64,000 nucleotides of DNA from Oasisia sp. SBJ-2009. Taxonomy: Eukaryota > Annelida > Polychaeta > Sabellida > Siboglinidae. The stretch lies in NCBI GenBank assembly GCA_964017155.1, contig OZ024864.1, forward strand, positions 33,243,932 to 33,307,931, read 5' to 3'. Below the pieces are notes generated by a model that saw only the letters and a program-made list of their open reading frames with translations, ran no database searches and was not told the DNA's origin. The position numbers were made by a program, and so were the translations under genes. The stretch's first letter is position 1; each line of letters opens with the position of its first letter. Shown one piece after another: positions 10,403-22,930 of the stretch.

Positions 10403-11843
10403 TAATTCCCTGGATTGATGAATGGATGGATGGGAGGGCAGACGGACGAACGGGAGGTGAATGGTTGCCTGTGTGGTCAATGGATGGATGAGAGGACAGA
10501 CGGACGAACGAGAGGTGAATGGTTGGCTGTGTGGTCAATGGATGGATGGGAGGGCAGACGGACGAACGGGAGGTGAATGGATGGCTGGATGGTCAATGGA
10601 TGGATGCGTGTGTGAATGGATGGATGCATGGATGAATGGTTGATGTGCTTGGGTGGGTGAGTGGACCGGATGGATGGTTGGATGGATGTAAGGGGAGACC
10701 ATTGGAAGGACGGACGGGTGAATGGGGCGGAAGGCGAGGGTGGTGAGTGGACCGGATGGATGGACGGACGGACGGACGGACGGACGGACGGACGGACGGA
10801 CGGACGGACGGACGGACGGACGGACGGACGGACGGACGGAGGGACGGACGGACGGACGGAAGGAGGGACGGAGGGACGGAGGGACGGAGGGACGGAGGGA
10901 CGGAGGGACGGAGGGAGGGACGGACGGATGAAGAGACGGACGGACGGACGGACGGACGGAGGGACGGACGGAGGGACGGACGGACGGACGGAGGGACGGA
11001 GGGACGGAGGGACGGAGGGACGGAGGGACGGAGGGACGGAGGGAGGGACGGACGGACGGATGAAGAGACCGTTGGATGGACGGGCGGATGGCCCGACGGA
11101 CGGGTGAATGGGGCGTCGCGGAGGTGGATGAGTGGACCGGATGGATGGATGGATGGATGGACGGATGGAGAGACCATTGGATGGACGGGCGGATGGCCCG
11201 ACGGACGGGTGAATGGGGCGTCGCGGAGGTACATGAGTGAAACGGGTGGATGGATGGACGGATGGATGGACGGACGGACGGGCGGGCGGGCGGGCGGGCG
11301 GGCGGGCGGGCGGGCGGACGGACGGACGGACGGACGGACGGACGGACGGACGGACGGACGGACGGACGGACGGACGGACGGACGGACGGACGGACGGACG
11401 GACGGACGGACGGACGGACGGACGGACGGACGGACGGATGGATGGAGAGATAATTGGATGGACGGGCGGATGGCCCGAAGGACGGGTGAATGGGGCGTCG
11501 CGGGAGTGGATGAGTGGACTGGATGGATGGATGGGTGGGTAGGTGGGTGGGTGGGTGGATGGATGGATGGATGGATGGAGACAATTGGATGGACGGGCGG
11601 ATGCCCCGACGGATGGATGAATGGGGCAAAAGGCGGAGGTGGGTGAGTGGACCAGATGGATGGATGGAGACCATTGGATGGACGGGCGGATGGCCCGACG
11701 GACGGGTGAAGTGGGTGAGTGGACCGGATGGATGGATGGATGGATGGATGGATGGATGAATGGAAGGATGGATGGATGGATGGATGGATGGATGGATGGA
11801 TGGATGGATGGATGGATGGGTGGATGGATGGATGGATGGATGG
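10403..11843. repeat. GGAC/GGAT tetranucleotide array with higher-order units
   Basis: About 1.4 kb of tandem GGAC, GGAT, GGGC and GGAG tetramers. A longer block containing GGCGGATGGCCCGACGGACG then GGTGAATGGGGCGTCGC recurs near 11080, 11185, 11465 and, in variant form, 11595 and 11685, so the array has higher-order structure. Because 12 bases is a multiple of 4 and 3, all frames stay open, producing false 'PSIHPS' and 'DGRTDG' proteins of up to 465 codons. Those are not genes. Confidence 0.97.
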
Positions 11844-11924
11844 CAAAGCAGTGGGGGAGATGGAATTCCTGCTGTAGTATGGAAGCATGGAGGATATAAT
11901 CTGTTCAGCAGATTGCGCTTACTA

Positions 11925-13012
11925 ATCACCAATGCCTGGGAGGTGGGTTCTGTAACCCAAGACGCTACAGGATGCCTGCATTGTAACCATCTACAAGAAA
12001 GGTTATTGAACAGATTGTGGGAACTATAGAGGAATCTCTCTTCTTTCCATAGCAGGCAAGATCTTCGCCAGGATCCTCCTCAACAGAGTACCTACCCACA
12101 TAACACCAGAGGTAGTTCCGGAGATACCATGTGGCTTCAGAGGTAACTGGAACACTGTTGATATGATATTTATTTTGTCTCCGACTGCTCCAAGAAAAGT
12201 GCATTGAGTAAGACCGACCACTGTACATGGTATTTGTCGACTTCAGTAAGGTGTTCTATACAGTTGGGATGACCGGGCTATGGCAACTACTGAGGAAGTA
12301 TGTATGCCCAGAGAAGTTCACACCTATGTTCGAGGCTCTACATACCAGAATGATGGCGATTGTTAGTGTTGGAGGGGAAGTCTCGGAATTGTTCATTGTT
12401 ACAACTGGGGTCAAACAAGGTTGTGTATTGGCCTCCATTTTTATTCTCCATCTTCTTATCAGCAATGCTTGACGAGGCTTTCCGATACATGGGAGATGGC
12501 GTCCATACAGTCCAGACAGAGCGCTGAACTATTCAACGTCACACACTTCAGAGCGAAGACCATGATTACTCGGATACTGATGACAGAGCTTCTATTCGCA
12601 GATCACAGTGCACTGGTTGCCCACTCTACTGAAGAGATGCAGAAAATAGTAGATGCTTTCTCCAATGCGTCAAAGACGTTCGGCTTGAAGATTAATAGGA
12701 CATACTCGAGCGGACAGGGCTGCCATCTATGGAAGATCTTCTTATCAGAAAGAATCTCCGGTGGACTGGACACATCATGACTGATATGAGGATGTCACCA
12801 GACAGGCTACCAAAGCAGGTTCTCTTCTATCAACTGTCTTCTCGTCACAGAAAGAGAAGGCACCCTCGTCTCCGGTTCAAAGATACTATCAAGAAAACCG
12901 TGAAGCTGAGAGACAAAGACCAACTCATGGACCGCACTCTCACTGCAGAGAGATAAATGGAGAGCAATAGTCAAACGAGGGAAGCATTCTTTGTCGCATC
13001 GCGACCGACAAC
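11925..13012 (+). mobile_element. LINE, 3' half with reverse transcriptase and C-terminal tail
   Basis: In order: the fingers region ([20 protein letters not shown] after a stop), GFR...TVDMIF, the catalytic-region motif MVFVDFSKVFYTVGM, VSVGGEVSELFIVTTGVKQG then CVLAS, and the C-terminal tail LRWTGHIM...RLPKQVLFYQL with RHRKRRHPRLRFKDTIKKTV and a final stop near 12955. Several stops and frameshifts separate these blocks, and the YADD-type box is degraded. The 3' end (about 12826-13012) is shared with the fragment at the right end of the window in opposite orientation, so both belong to one family. Confidence 0.85.
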
Positions 13013-13289
13013 ATGATGATTATGATGACTCGCTTATACACTGTTCCGTGAGGAACGTCGAAGCTAAACTGAACAAAAACGTTTAAACATTATAAATATT
13101 AAGCTGAACTCATCTGCGAAATGTTCGTGCAACTTCTTGTAGCTGTTGTCCTTGAATCGTTTCATTCTCCGCGTCAATGAAGATCTAGTAATTCGAATGT
13201 ATGCGTCGCACACTCTGTTGTTGTTGGCGAGCTGTTTATGACGTCACATCCTCGTAGTCTCGTGACTCGCAGACGAAAGCGTGTTAGGA

Positions 13290-14826
13290 CATTCGGGAAT
13301 TCTGATAGTCCGCAGCGACGTCTATCGAATCGATTGGAACCCTCTTCTCGTGTATTCCGGTTAGCTGTAAAATGTGGTGTCGGCTCTGGTTACGTTTTTG
13401 ATTCCAAACATTTTACACGTAATATTTGTGTTTTGTCCATAAAAATGTCACCCAATATACCGATGATGAATGTACGTTATATATAAATCGATATGTTATG
13501 TTTCTGAAATTAAAAGATGCGTGTGGATGTCAACGATTGGGTATAACGTTATATTGCCTATAGCAATAATCCGTAGTATTAACGTTTACGTTTCGAAATT
13601 CAAGAGATCCCAGGCTCACCAGATGCATATTTATATGCTTATGCCATTTGGACATCCACCTGCAACCCTCAGTATCCACCAATTAACCTTCACATACACG
13701 TACCTGGAAACCAACTGGATCCATCCATTAACGCTTCACCAAACACTTCCAACTGCATATAATTAATAAATACCTATAATCTTGGACTTGGAGATTTTGT
13801 CTGGTATACTGAGTGCCAGGCATAATTGAAGAGAGTTGGTAAGCGAATTGTTAAAGTTTTACTGTTGTTTTTAAGTTATTGGTAACAGTTGTATAGTACT
13901 GCTAGTAGTGTAGTGGCCCAGTGTATGATTTTAATGGAGGTATCGTTTCAGAACATTATTTACGAGAAGAATTACTTTCAATAAATTAAACCACTCACAG
14001 TATGGCATTGGCCATTGTATTTTCAGTAACAATTATTCCACAGATAAAATTCAAGGAAGAATAACAGCCGGCTGTCTTCCTTATTTACACAAGTGTCGCA
14101 GTGACTTACCTAACAATATCAACTCGACTTCAGGCACAGTCTACCTATTTGCAGATGTCTTATACATATGACCCCACCAGGTGTGTTAGCCAGTACTTAA
14201 ACAAGACAAGGCTGGGTAGCACGCATGCACAACGAGATCGACAAAGATAATTTTGGAATTTTATATCTGTAACTCATGCATACTACCAACAATGACATAC
14301 GCCGCGGAAACGTGGGCCCTCTCCAGTCAGACAAAGTCAAAGAACAAGCTAGCAACCGCACAAACATTAAAAGAAATATGTTAAGCATCACATAGACGGA
14401 TAGAAAAACAAACATCTGGGTGAGAGAAAAGGCAAAGACATTATTAGACAAGTCAGAAGACGGAAGTGGACCTGGGCATTTAGAATGTGCTGTTTTTCAA
14501 GGTGTTTCGTGATGCGGCTATGAACTTTGAAGTAGTATTCAAGAAATTTGGAAGTGTGCTTTCTTTTATTTTAATAATCGGCTATTTTTCAAAGAAATAA
14601 CCATCTTTTAATTACAGAAACATAACCGATCGACTTATATATAACGTACATTCAACATCGGTATATTGGTTGAAATTGTGATGGTCAAAACACAAATATT
14701 TAATGTAAACTGTTAAAAACCGTAACCAGAGCCGACACCACGTTTTACAGCTAACCGGAATACATGAGACGAGGGTTCCAATCAACTCGATAGGCGTCGC
14801 TGCGGACTATCAGAATTACCGAATTA
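13290..14826. repeat. Long inverted repeat, about 225-bp arms
   Basis: The left arm (13290-13519) and the reverse complement of the right arm (14602-14826) align over their whole length, e.g. GATAGTCCGCAGCGACG, TATTCCGGTTAGCTGTAAAA, TGGTGTCGGCTCTGGTTACG and ATATACCGATG, with an estimated 80-85 percent identity by eye. The 1.1 kb between contains LINE debris. Either the ends of a large DNA element or two opposed copies of a dispersed repeat. Confidence 0.8.
14040..14480 (+). mobile_element. LINE fragments (two pieces)
   Basis: The first piece reads SDLPNNINSTSGTVYLFADV, matching the ...NDLP..I......LFADD catalytic box of reverse transcriptases with the final D lost. The second, from about 14265, reads ILPTMTYAAETWALSSQTK, then an NIKRNMLSIT-type stretch and RRRKWTWA, matching the C-terminal part of another LINE family. 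Both are broken and lie inside the long inverted repeat. Confidence 0.7.
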
Positions 14827-15027
14827 CGCAACCTCAGTTACTTAAAGCGGATTATTTTTATTTTACTAAAATAATAATATCAAGGCATATAGTTATCAGC
14901 TCGGTTTCTGTTACATCATATAACTATGAAAATTAGATCCTAAATCGGAAACGAGGTTAGGGGCACTTGAGGGCAGGGAGTTCTCCATGCCCATGGCCAT
15001 GCTAACGCGTGTAGTCAGTGACAGTCA

Positions 15028-15215
15028 GTGTAGGACTTCGTTTTGTTTTTGGTTGTAATAATCAGACTGTCCCCAAATAGTGTTTTACAGTTATATTGTC
15101 CGAAGGATAATTACAAGCAGAAGCAATGGAACACTTTGCCGGAAACAATGATCACAGAAAACGTGCATTTTAATCGATTATTATGGTGGTTGACATGGTC
15201 ATGGACATGCCACAT
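15028..15215 (+). repeat. Dispersed repeat, left part (copy at 60950-61300)
   Basis: About 190 bp from TAGGACTTCGTTTTG to ATTATTATGGTGGTTG aligns to the minus strand of about 61105-61290. In the 61-kb copy this part is contiguous with the sequence found here at 16430-16570, so this copy is split by about 1.2 kb of other DNA. Confidence 0.7.
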
Positions 15216-16429
15216 GCCGGCTCTGGTCATGGCGTCGCAGCAATTATTCGTTCTATTATGGAAGTACTTCAATAACACCACATTTTCTTGTCATTTGTTT
15301 CCACGGCATTGGACACGTGTGTTACATAATTGAAATGTGACTTCATTACGGTGCGATTTTTATGTTATCAGGCTTTTTGGAATATTGCCATAGTAACAAT
15401 ACGGATATAATCTCATACTAATGATATAACATTACATGTTGATTTTCATCTTACCATAGGACAAATGTTTTCGTAGCTATGTTCTGCGTCGAACAATTTA
15501 TGCACCGTACAGTTTGACGTTTAATTCTCAGCTCGACGATCCGACCCTTGCGTCTTCGACCGTTGGCGTTGCCAAAGCGAGTGACGTCAATAGAGAAACG
15601 ATACATTCGTATTCTCTAAATGCCATTATTCGATCGTGAAATGTAGATATCTTTCTAACATAAATCCATGATTGATAGAAAGTTAATTATCATGCAAGTA
15701 GGTGAAACTAACAACAGGGTTCATTGTAATGAGAATAAACAATTTTGTTTTGAACTGAAGCGTTCAAGTTTCACCACCTAGTGAAGAATTTTGAAACCAC
15801 AGATGCATATTACCAAGAACATTCACCAGGTGGCGAGCGTGCTTGTGCGATTCAGGGCCCGTATTCTCGAAGAAAATTATAACGTACGTAAGGATTTTGG
15901 TAAATATGGCGTATTCTTACTTAGCTGCGAAAATTCGTAAGTCGTATTCTCGAAAGCTTTAAGAATTTTTGCAGCTAAGATTTTCGTATCTTATGTACGG
16001 AAATCTCGCGAGGTTTTGTTTGCGTTGCAACGGGCACGATCACTGATTTCTTGGATATTTTGCCGTTTTAGTTCTGCTCACATGTTCTGGCGGTGAATGC
16101 ATACAGAACAACACGGATAAATATGCAAGGGAAACTGGTGATTAGGCAGGGTACCTGCGATACATAACACATTGAAGCTGAGCCACTGAGAACTATTGAT
16201 GCACATAAAATAACGGGCATAACACAAGCGAAGCAGTTAATCAAAAAATAAAGAAACAAAACGCAACACATTGGCAATGGAATGTCAACTCAAGCCTCAG
16301 CCTCAGGCTCAAGGTTTGCAATTGCAGGACTAACTTAGCCCATGCCCATGGTATTGTCGGCTAGTACTACTAGCAGAGTTTATTAAAGTAAATTGATTTT
16401 AAATTCTTTGTTACTAGTGTCTAGTAGTA
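15216..16429. other. Insertion between two halves of a dispersed repeat; no gene seen
   Basis: Within it, about 15860-16012 forms an imperfect palindrome with repeated GTATTCTCGAA and the pair TTAGCTGCGAAAATTCG / TTTTTGCAGCTAAGA, probably a MITE. A hydrophobic 69-codon minus-strand frame at 16068-16277 has no splice or family support. Confidence 0.5.
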
Positions 16430-16570
16430 GCTCGTTTGGTGATCTTAACTTGTAATGAAGAATGTCGTCTTTCGCGCAGTACAACCTGTTTTTTTGGCAA
16501 ATGTATACATGTGTTATGATCATGTGCATTTAGACACCTTGTCAGGTGTAAGTGCTTATCGAACTGTTGT
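16430..16570 (+). repeat. Dispersed repeat, right part
   Basis: GTGATCTTAACTTGTAATGA, AGTACAACCTGTTT and GTATACATGTGTTATGAT match the minus strand of about 60955-61095. See 15028-15215. Confidence 0.7.
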
Positions 16571-17417
16571 GAAACCACAACATACAGCAATGCAAAATGC
16601 AAATCCCGCAAAAGACACGGCCGAAAATCGTGTATACTATCTGTACTACTTAAATCGCAATATGTCTATGACAGAGTAGTAAACTCCTTATTAAATTGGG
16701 CATTTAATATAAGTAAAAAAAGAAAAGTAAAGAAAGATAACGCAATATATTTATGACCTGATTTTCCTAATATTCATCAGTCGGAAGCTACAACTGTCAT
16801 CCGTCGTTAGAATATTATTCTTGCGTCCAGTCCCCAATCAGCTCCAGTCGCGCGGAGTTTAGCCATGTATCGTGACCCACTTACAGTTACAGGCCCTATA
16901 GTTTGTATTATAGCTTTCTTATTGTAACTGTCCGATTTAATATTGCGTTGACCACACTGTCACTGTCATAGACATGGCGATTTAAGTAGTGTTGATAATA
17001 TTAACGATTTTAAGCCGTGTGTGTGTATTTAAGGGATTTGCTCTTTGTGATAATAAAAATATATCAATCATAGTAAATTATACTTTAATGTCATGTGTTA
17101 CATAATAGGATTAACAAATACATGATAATGGGTGTTAATACAATAATGGCATGCATCTAGAATATTAATACATTGTTAAATTGAAATACGTTTGCTGAAT
17201 ACATATTGAGATACATAATTTTATCACGAGATAGTGTTGTCACTGCTGAACTAACGCAGTTTCTGACTGTCTGGCTCGCTATTTACGGTACGCACTTGTC
17301 CTCGGAAACATGGCACCAAGCATCACATACCATATCGAATGTCTAGTATCCCTTGCTCCCGTTCCACTAGCCCCCGGGGTTACTGAACTTAATGGTGGAA
17401 ATACTCATCCTACCAGC
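16571..17417. other. No gene seen
   Basis: AT-rich non-coding DNA with no recognisable exon or element. Confidence 0.4.
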
Positions 17418-17587
17418 GGTAGTGGCTTCTTGCTAACCACTCACGTACAAGTGCCCATTTTGAGTTACTCTTATGTGGAATAAGGTTTAGGGTTAGGTTG
17501 AAGGTACTTTTGGCAAGATTTACATTAGGTGTTTTACAAGCATTTGATAGGCACTTGTACGTGAGTGGTTAGCAAGAAGCCACTACC
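17418..17587. mobile_element. MITE with perfect 38-bp terminal inverted repeats
   Basis: The 38 bases beginning GGTAGTGGCTTCTTGCTAAC at 17418-17455 are exactly the reverse complement of 17550-17587. The 94-bp core carries AAGGTTTAGGGTTAGGTTG and has no coding capacity. Perfect arms point to a young insertion; a target-site duplication was not evident. Confidence 0.85.
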
Positions 17588-19329
17588 TTTACCAACACCA
17601 CCTGGCTGTTCCATTCAATATTCAGCCCCACCTAAATTTTAGATACACGTGTACCTGGTTTAATAATACAATAGTCTGGTGCACTTTCAAAGAATGTCGG
17701 ACTTTTGTAATGAAACAAAACCGCAAACCCTTTTTAATTTGTAATACACAAGTATGTAATCAACCATTAAGAGAAGTACCAATTAAAAGAGTAATGTAGA
17801 ATAAACACAAGGCATCAGTTAATGTTATGAGAACAGATTGCACTGTGTTGTTGATTGTTTGTAGGAAAACTCAATGGAATTAAATGAAATTATCGATATG
17901 TGCAATGGCACTGAGACACGATTGTATTCCAAGGTCACACAGTATTCCATTCCAAGTGGGTTTTGCTCACCTCAAATCGCGTTATGTAGGATTTAATTTG
18001 CCTCTTAGAACATCGAGCTTTTCAAACCACACAATGTGTGAAAATCATATAGAGCTTTAACTGATTAAGGCTTACAATTAGAAGAATCTACAAAGAGGAT
18101 GTGTGTTAATCTAACAGCATACTGAATGGGGGGGGGGGGGGGGCTACTGGCACTACATTCTCACACCTCAGGGAGGGGAGAGGGCTTGTGAGATGACACC
18201 ATATCAAGGACTTCAGGATAGTCCAATTCAAAATGTATGTGCCTAAACAATTAGTCAAGGTGCCCATGCACCAAATGTAGGCAGGGAAAATCCAGCTTCA
18301 CTGGTGGGTGGGGACAGCTGGCCTCTAGCCGGGGAACACGCAGAACATGCATGCACATTTTATCAACGAAGCAATGTTTGACAGAACAACAAACTGGATG
18401 TGAATTCCTCTTTATTGTCAATTGTTCACATTTGACCAAAAAACACTTCCAACTCCACATGTGCAATACAGTAGTAACATTGTACAACTACTAATTATCT
18501 ATAACACTGTGTCTGCAAAAAACATTTTCAAATCAAATCAGCCATTAACTAAATGTCGCAAATGCAATAAAATGTTTTTATGTAAGCCACTAACGTATGC
18601 TTTTATGTACAAGGTATTTTATCTCCAACTTCTCTCAATGGCAAGAAAACAAGAAAGCAGGTACTAAATCGTGGCACTAAGGAAGATACCCACTGGGGCA
18701 TGCATGTAGATGTGTACCCATTTCAAATAGATTTGGAGAAATTATTTATTTCATATGGCACAATATACCCAAATGACACACAGCACGTACAGTGACACTT
18801 ATTTCAAAAAGAGATGGGACAATAACTTATATTTCATGACACAGTTAAGAAACAAGTCTGCAAAATGAACGGTAGAGGCAGGCTGATGCCATGAACGTCT
18901 TGTAGGTCTCAAACAATAACAAAAACAAGGCTCCATTTCACACACACAAAAAACATGAAAATGCCTCGTGCATAAACATTATGCATATCACCATGGTGTT
19001 TATTTATTGGCACACTTTGAACACAACTACAATAAAATGTAGGTAAATATGTCACTTTCTGGTGACAAAAAAGGTTCTTACATAGCACAGCATACAATCA
19101 TCAGGATTGTGCTTTATATACTATACTTTACATCCTGGCAGACCTGTTCAATTGAACACCATCCAGTCCTCTGTGAAGAACCACAATTCTTCTGGACTCT
19201 TATCATGTGGGAACATGAAGGTCCAGCATCAATGACCACATCACCTTGGCAACAGTTCAGAGTTGTCATCCTCTTAGAACCTGCACCACGTTGACACTAG
19301 TTAAACCTGCAACATACTGACATATGCTA

Positions 19330-19331
<2 letters not shown>
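17588..19331. other. No gene seen; G16 run
   Basis: Non-coding. A 16-G homopolymer lies at 18128-18143. Near 19135-19165 the sequence resembles part of the inverted-repeat family at 48.2/50.2 kb (CTGGCAGAC...CAATT.AACACCAT). Confidence 0.45.
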
Positions 19332-19377
<46 letters not shown>

Positions 19378-19449
19378 TGTGTGTAGGTGTGTGTGTGTAG
19401 GTGTGTGTGTGTGTGTGACTGTGTGTGTGTGTGTGTGTGTGTGTGTCTG

Positions 19450-19499
<50 letters not shown>

Positions 19500-19500
19500 T
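19332..19500. repeat. (GT)n microsatellite
   Basis: About 170 bp of GT with a few interruptions (GTAGGTGT blocks), followed by a looser GT-rich stretch to about 19600. Confidence 0.97.
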
Positions 19501-19804
19501 ATACATTGTGTGTGTGTATGCGTGTGTACATGTGTGCGTGTACATGACCATTGTGTGTACACGTATGTGCCTGAATGCCTGCATGTGTGTATGTACTTGC
19601 ATGTGTTTGTGAATAACTGCGATCTTACCGAATACATGCATCACCTATGTTACGACACTTAAAAACAGTTTCCTACACAATAATATTTTGAGTATCATAA
19701 AAAGAAAGTGGAGGTAAAATGGGAAGGTAAAAATATGATGGAAGTAGTGTGATTTTACAGTTCTGAAAGAGAATGATAAAGAGCTGGTAAGAATGCCAAC
19801 TGAC

Positions 19805-19915
19805 CAGTGACGTTGTCGATGGTAGCATCAGTGTATTCATCATGGAGGGCAGCGGTGCAACTGGAGAAGGTGTCAGGGAGACTGGTGCCAAGGGCAATGG
19901 TGGTGATTCCCACGA
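19805..19915 (-). CDS. Sodium/calcium exchanger-like exon (second alpha repeat)
   Basis: The minus strand reads [20 protein letters not shown], then [17 protein letters not shown], ending one base into a codon at a donor (ACTG|GTCAGT) and starting two bases after an acceptor (GAAAGCATTCAG). This matches the second alpha repeat of SLC8 plasma-membrane Na+/Ca2+ exchangers, whose signature is (V)ALGTSxPDTFAS...Y.DASIGNVTG. The ion-coordinating GTS-PDT residues are kept. The usual basic residue after the S pair is cysteine here, and the G of GNVTG is aspartate, unusual for a functional exchanger. The downstream SNAVNVFLG exon was not found at lower coordinates. It is on the same strand as the exon at 23234-23298. 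Either a diverged paralogue with large introns or a decaying copy. Confidence 0.7.
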
Positions 19916-20235
19916 CTGAATGCTTTCAGCTCAATCAAACAGCTCAACCAGTTGCCCAACTGACACAAACACAGAACAGCCTTATAATATTCAACATTTC
20001 ATGACATTTAAAAAATACTTAGTTATATTGTATGTGCTAGGAAATTGTAAACAATGGACTGACAATGGCTAGGTCGTTACTGTAAGCATGACTGCAACTA
20101 GGATCAGTCACATATGAGTTTAATCATCTGTGCTAATTTTCATTATCAAGGTCATTTTTAAAGTCATATTTGGCAATAGATTAGCAAGTTGACCAGAATC
20201 TGTTTCCTTTAATATTGTTTTGTAAATTATTTGGT

Positions 20236-22930
20236 ACAGGTGTTTGAAGGTAGTGTGACATTACAGGCATTGAAGGTGGTGTGACATTACAGGTGTGAAG
20301 GTGGTGTAACATTACAGGTGTTTGAAGGTGGTGTGACATTACAAGTGTTTGAAGGTGGTGTGACATTACAGGTGTTTGAAAGAGGTGTGACATTACAGGT
20401 GTTTGAAGGTGGTGTGACATTACAGGTGTTTGAAGGTGGTGTGACATTTCAGGTGTTTGAAGGTGGTGTGACATTACAGGTGTTTGAAGGTGGTGTGACA
20501 TTACAAGTGTTTGAAGGTGGTGTGACATTATAGGTGTTTGAAGGTGGTGTGACATTACAGGTGTTTGAAGGTGGGGTGACATTACAGGTGTGAAGGTGGT
20601 GTGACATTACAGGTGTTTGAAGGTGGTGTGACATTACAGGTGTTTAAAGGTGGTGTGACATTACAGGTGTTTGAAGGTGGTGTGACATTACAGGTGTTTG
20701 AAGGTGGTATGACATTACAGGTGTTTGAAGGTGGTGTGATATTACAGGTGTTTGAAGGTGGTGTGACATTACAGGTGTTTGAAGGTGGTGTGACATTACA
20801 GGTGTTTGAAGGTGGTGTGACATTACAGGTGTTTGAAGGTGGTGTGACATTACAGGTGTTTGAAGGTGGTGCGACATTACAGGTATTGAAGGTGTGTGAT
20901 AGTACGGGTATTTGAATGTGTTGTGACATTACGGGTGTGTGTAGGTGGTGTCACATTATAGGTGTTTGAAGGTGGTGTGACATTACAGGTGTGAAGGTTG
21001 TGTGACATTACAGGTATTGAAGGTGGTGTGACATTACAGGTGTTTGAAGGTGGTGTGACATTACAGGTGTTTGAAGGTGGTGTGACATTACAGGTGTTTG
21101 AATGTGGTGTGACATTATAGGTGTTTGAAGGTGGTGTCACATTACAGGTGTTTGAAGGTGGTGTGACATTACAGGTATTGAAGGTGTGTGATAGTACGGG
21201 TATTTGAATGTGTTGTGACATTACGGGTGTGTGTAGGTGGTGTCACATTATAGGTGTTTGAAGGTGGTGTGACATTACATGCGTTTGAAGGTGGTGTGAC
21301 ATTACAGGTGTTTGAAGGTGATGTGACATTACAGGCATTGAAGGTGGTGTAACATTATAGGTGTTTGAAGGTGGTGTGACATTATAGGTGTTTGAAGGTG
21401 GTGTGATATTACAAGTGTTTGAAGGTGGTGTGACATTACAGGCATTGAAGATGTGTGATAGTACGGGTATTTGAATGTGTTGTGACATTACGGGTGTGTG
21501 TAGGTGGTGTGACATTATAGGTGTTTGAAGGTGGTGTGATATTATAGGTGTTTGAAGGTGGTGTGACATTACAGGTGTTTGAAGGTGATGTGACATTATA
21601 GGTGTTTAAAGGTTGTGTGACATTACAAGTGTTTGAAGGTGGTGTGACATTACAGATGTTTGAAGGTGGTGTAACATTACAGGTATTTGAAGGTGGTGTG
21701 ACATTACAGGTGTTTGAAGGTGATGTGACATTACAGGTGTTTGAAGGTGGTGTGACATTACAGGTGTTTGAATGTGGTGTGACATTATAGGTGTTTGAAG
21801 GTGGTGTCACATTACAGGTGTTTGAAGGTGGTGTGACATTACAGGTATTGAAGGTGTGTGATAGTACGGGTATTTGAATGTGTTGTGACATTACGGGTGT
21901 GTGTAGGTGGTGTCACATTATAGGTGTTTGAAGGTGGTGTGACATTACATGCGTTTGAAGGTGGTGTGACATTACAGGTGTTTGAAGGTGATGTGACATT
22001 ACAGGCATTGAAGGTGGTGTAACATTATAGGTGTTTGAAGGTGGTGTGACATTATAGGTGTTTGAAGGTGGTGTGATATTACAAGTGTTTGAAGGTGGTG
22101 TGACATTACAGGCATTGAAGGTGGTGTAACATTATAGGTGTTTAAAGGTGGAGTGACATTATAGGTGTTTGAAGGTGGTGTGATATTACAAGTGTTTGAA
22201 GGTGGTGTGACATTACAGGTATTGAAGATGTGTGATAGTACGGGTATTTGAATGTGTTGTGACATTACGGGTGTGTGTAGGTGGTGTGACATTATAGGTG
22301 TTTGAAGGTGGTGTGATATTATAGGTGTTTGAAGGTGGTGTGACATTACAGGTGTTTGAAGGTGATGTGACATTATAGGTGTTTAAAGGTTGTGTGACAT
22401 TACAAGTGTTTGAAGGTGGTGTGACATTACAGATGTTTGAAGGTGGTGTAACATTACAGGTATTTGAAGGTGGTGTGACATTACAGGTGTTTGAAGGTGA
22501 TGTGACATTACAGGTGTTTGAAGGTGGTGTGACATTACAGGTGTTTGAAGTTGGTGTGACATTACAGGTGTTTGAAGGTGGTGTGACATTACAGGTGTTT
22601 GAAGGTGGTGTGACATTACAGGTGTTTGAAGGTGGTGTGACATTACAGGTGTTTGAAGTTGGTGTGACATTACAGGTGTTTGAAGTTGGTGTGACATTAC
22701 AGGTGTTTGAAGGTGGTGTGACATTACAGGTGTTTGAAGGTGGTGTGACATTACAGGTGTTTGAAGGTGGTGTGACATTACAGGTGTTTGAAGGTGGTGT
22801 GACATTACAGGTATTGAAGGTGTGTGATAGTACAGGTATTTGAATGTGTTGTGACTTTACGGGTGTGAGTAGATGGTGTCACATTACAGGTGTTTGAAGT
22901 TGGAGTGACATGACATGTTTGAAGGTGGTT
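20236..22930. repeat. 27-bp minisatellite, about 95 copies, with higher-order duplications
   Basis: Unit GTGTTTGAAGGTGGTGTGAC followed by ATTACAG, 27 bp. Variant blocks containing TGTGTGATAGTACGGGTATT recur near 20895, 21187, 21452, 21857, 22222 and 22825. A run of about 275 bp at 21175-21450 recurs nearly unchanged at 21845-22120, showing recent block duplication. Because 27 is divisible by 3 the frames stay open (VFEGGVTLQ repeats on plus; other repeats on minus), but there is no start, splice or codon signal of a gene. It sits in the intron between the two exchanger-like exons. A degenerate tail runs to about 23190. Confidence 0.97.

Noticed and set aside
10535..11932. 465-codon and overlapping open frames (PSIHPS, DGRTDG repeats)
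   Set aside because: Product of a tetranucleotide array that is open in every frame on both strands; no start context, splice site or codon bias.
16068..16277. Hydrophobic 69-codon frame (membrane protein?)
   Set aside because: No start context, splice site or family pattern; AT-rich codons read as hydrophobic residues by chance.
20181..22843. VFEGGVTLQ and HHLQTPVMS repeat 'proteins'
   Set aside because: The 27-bp unit is a multiple of three, so frames stay open on both strands. Both strands look equally coding, and the frame breaks wherever unit length changes.
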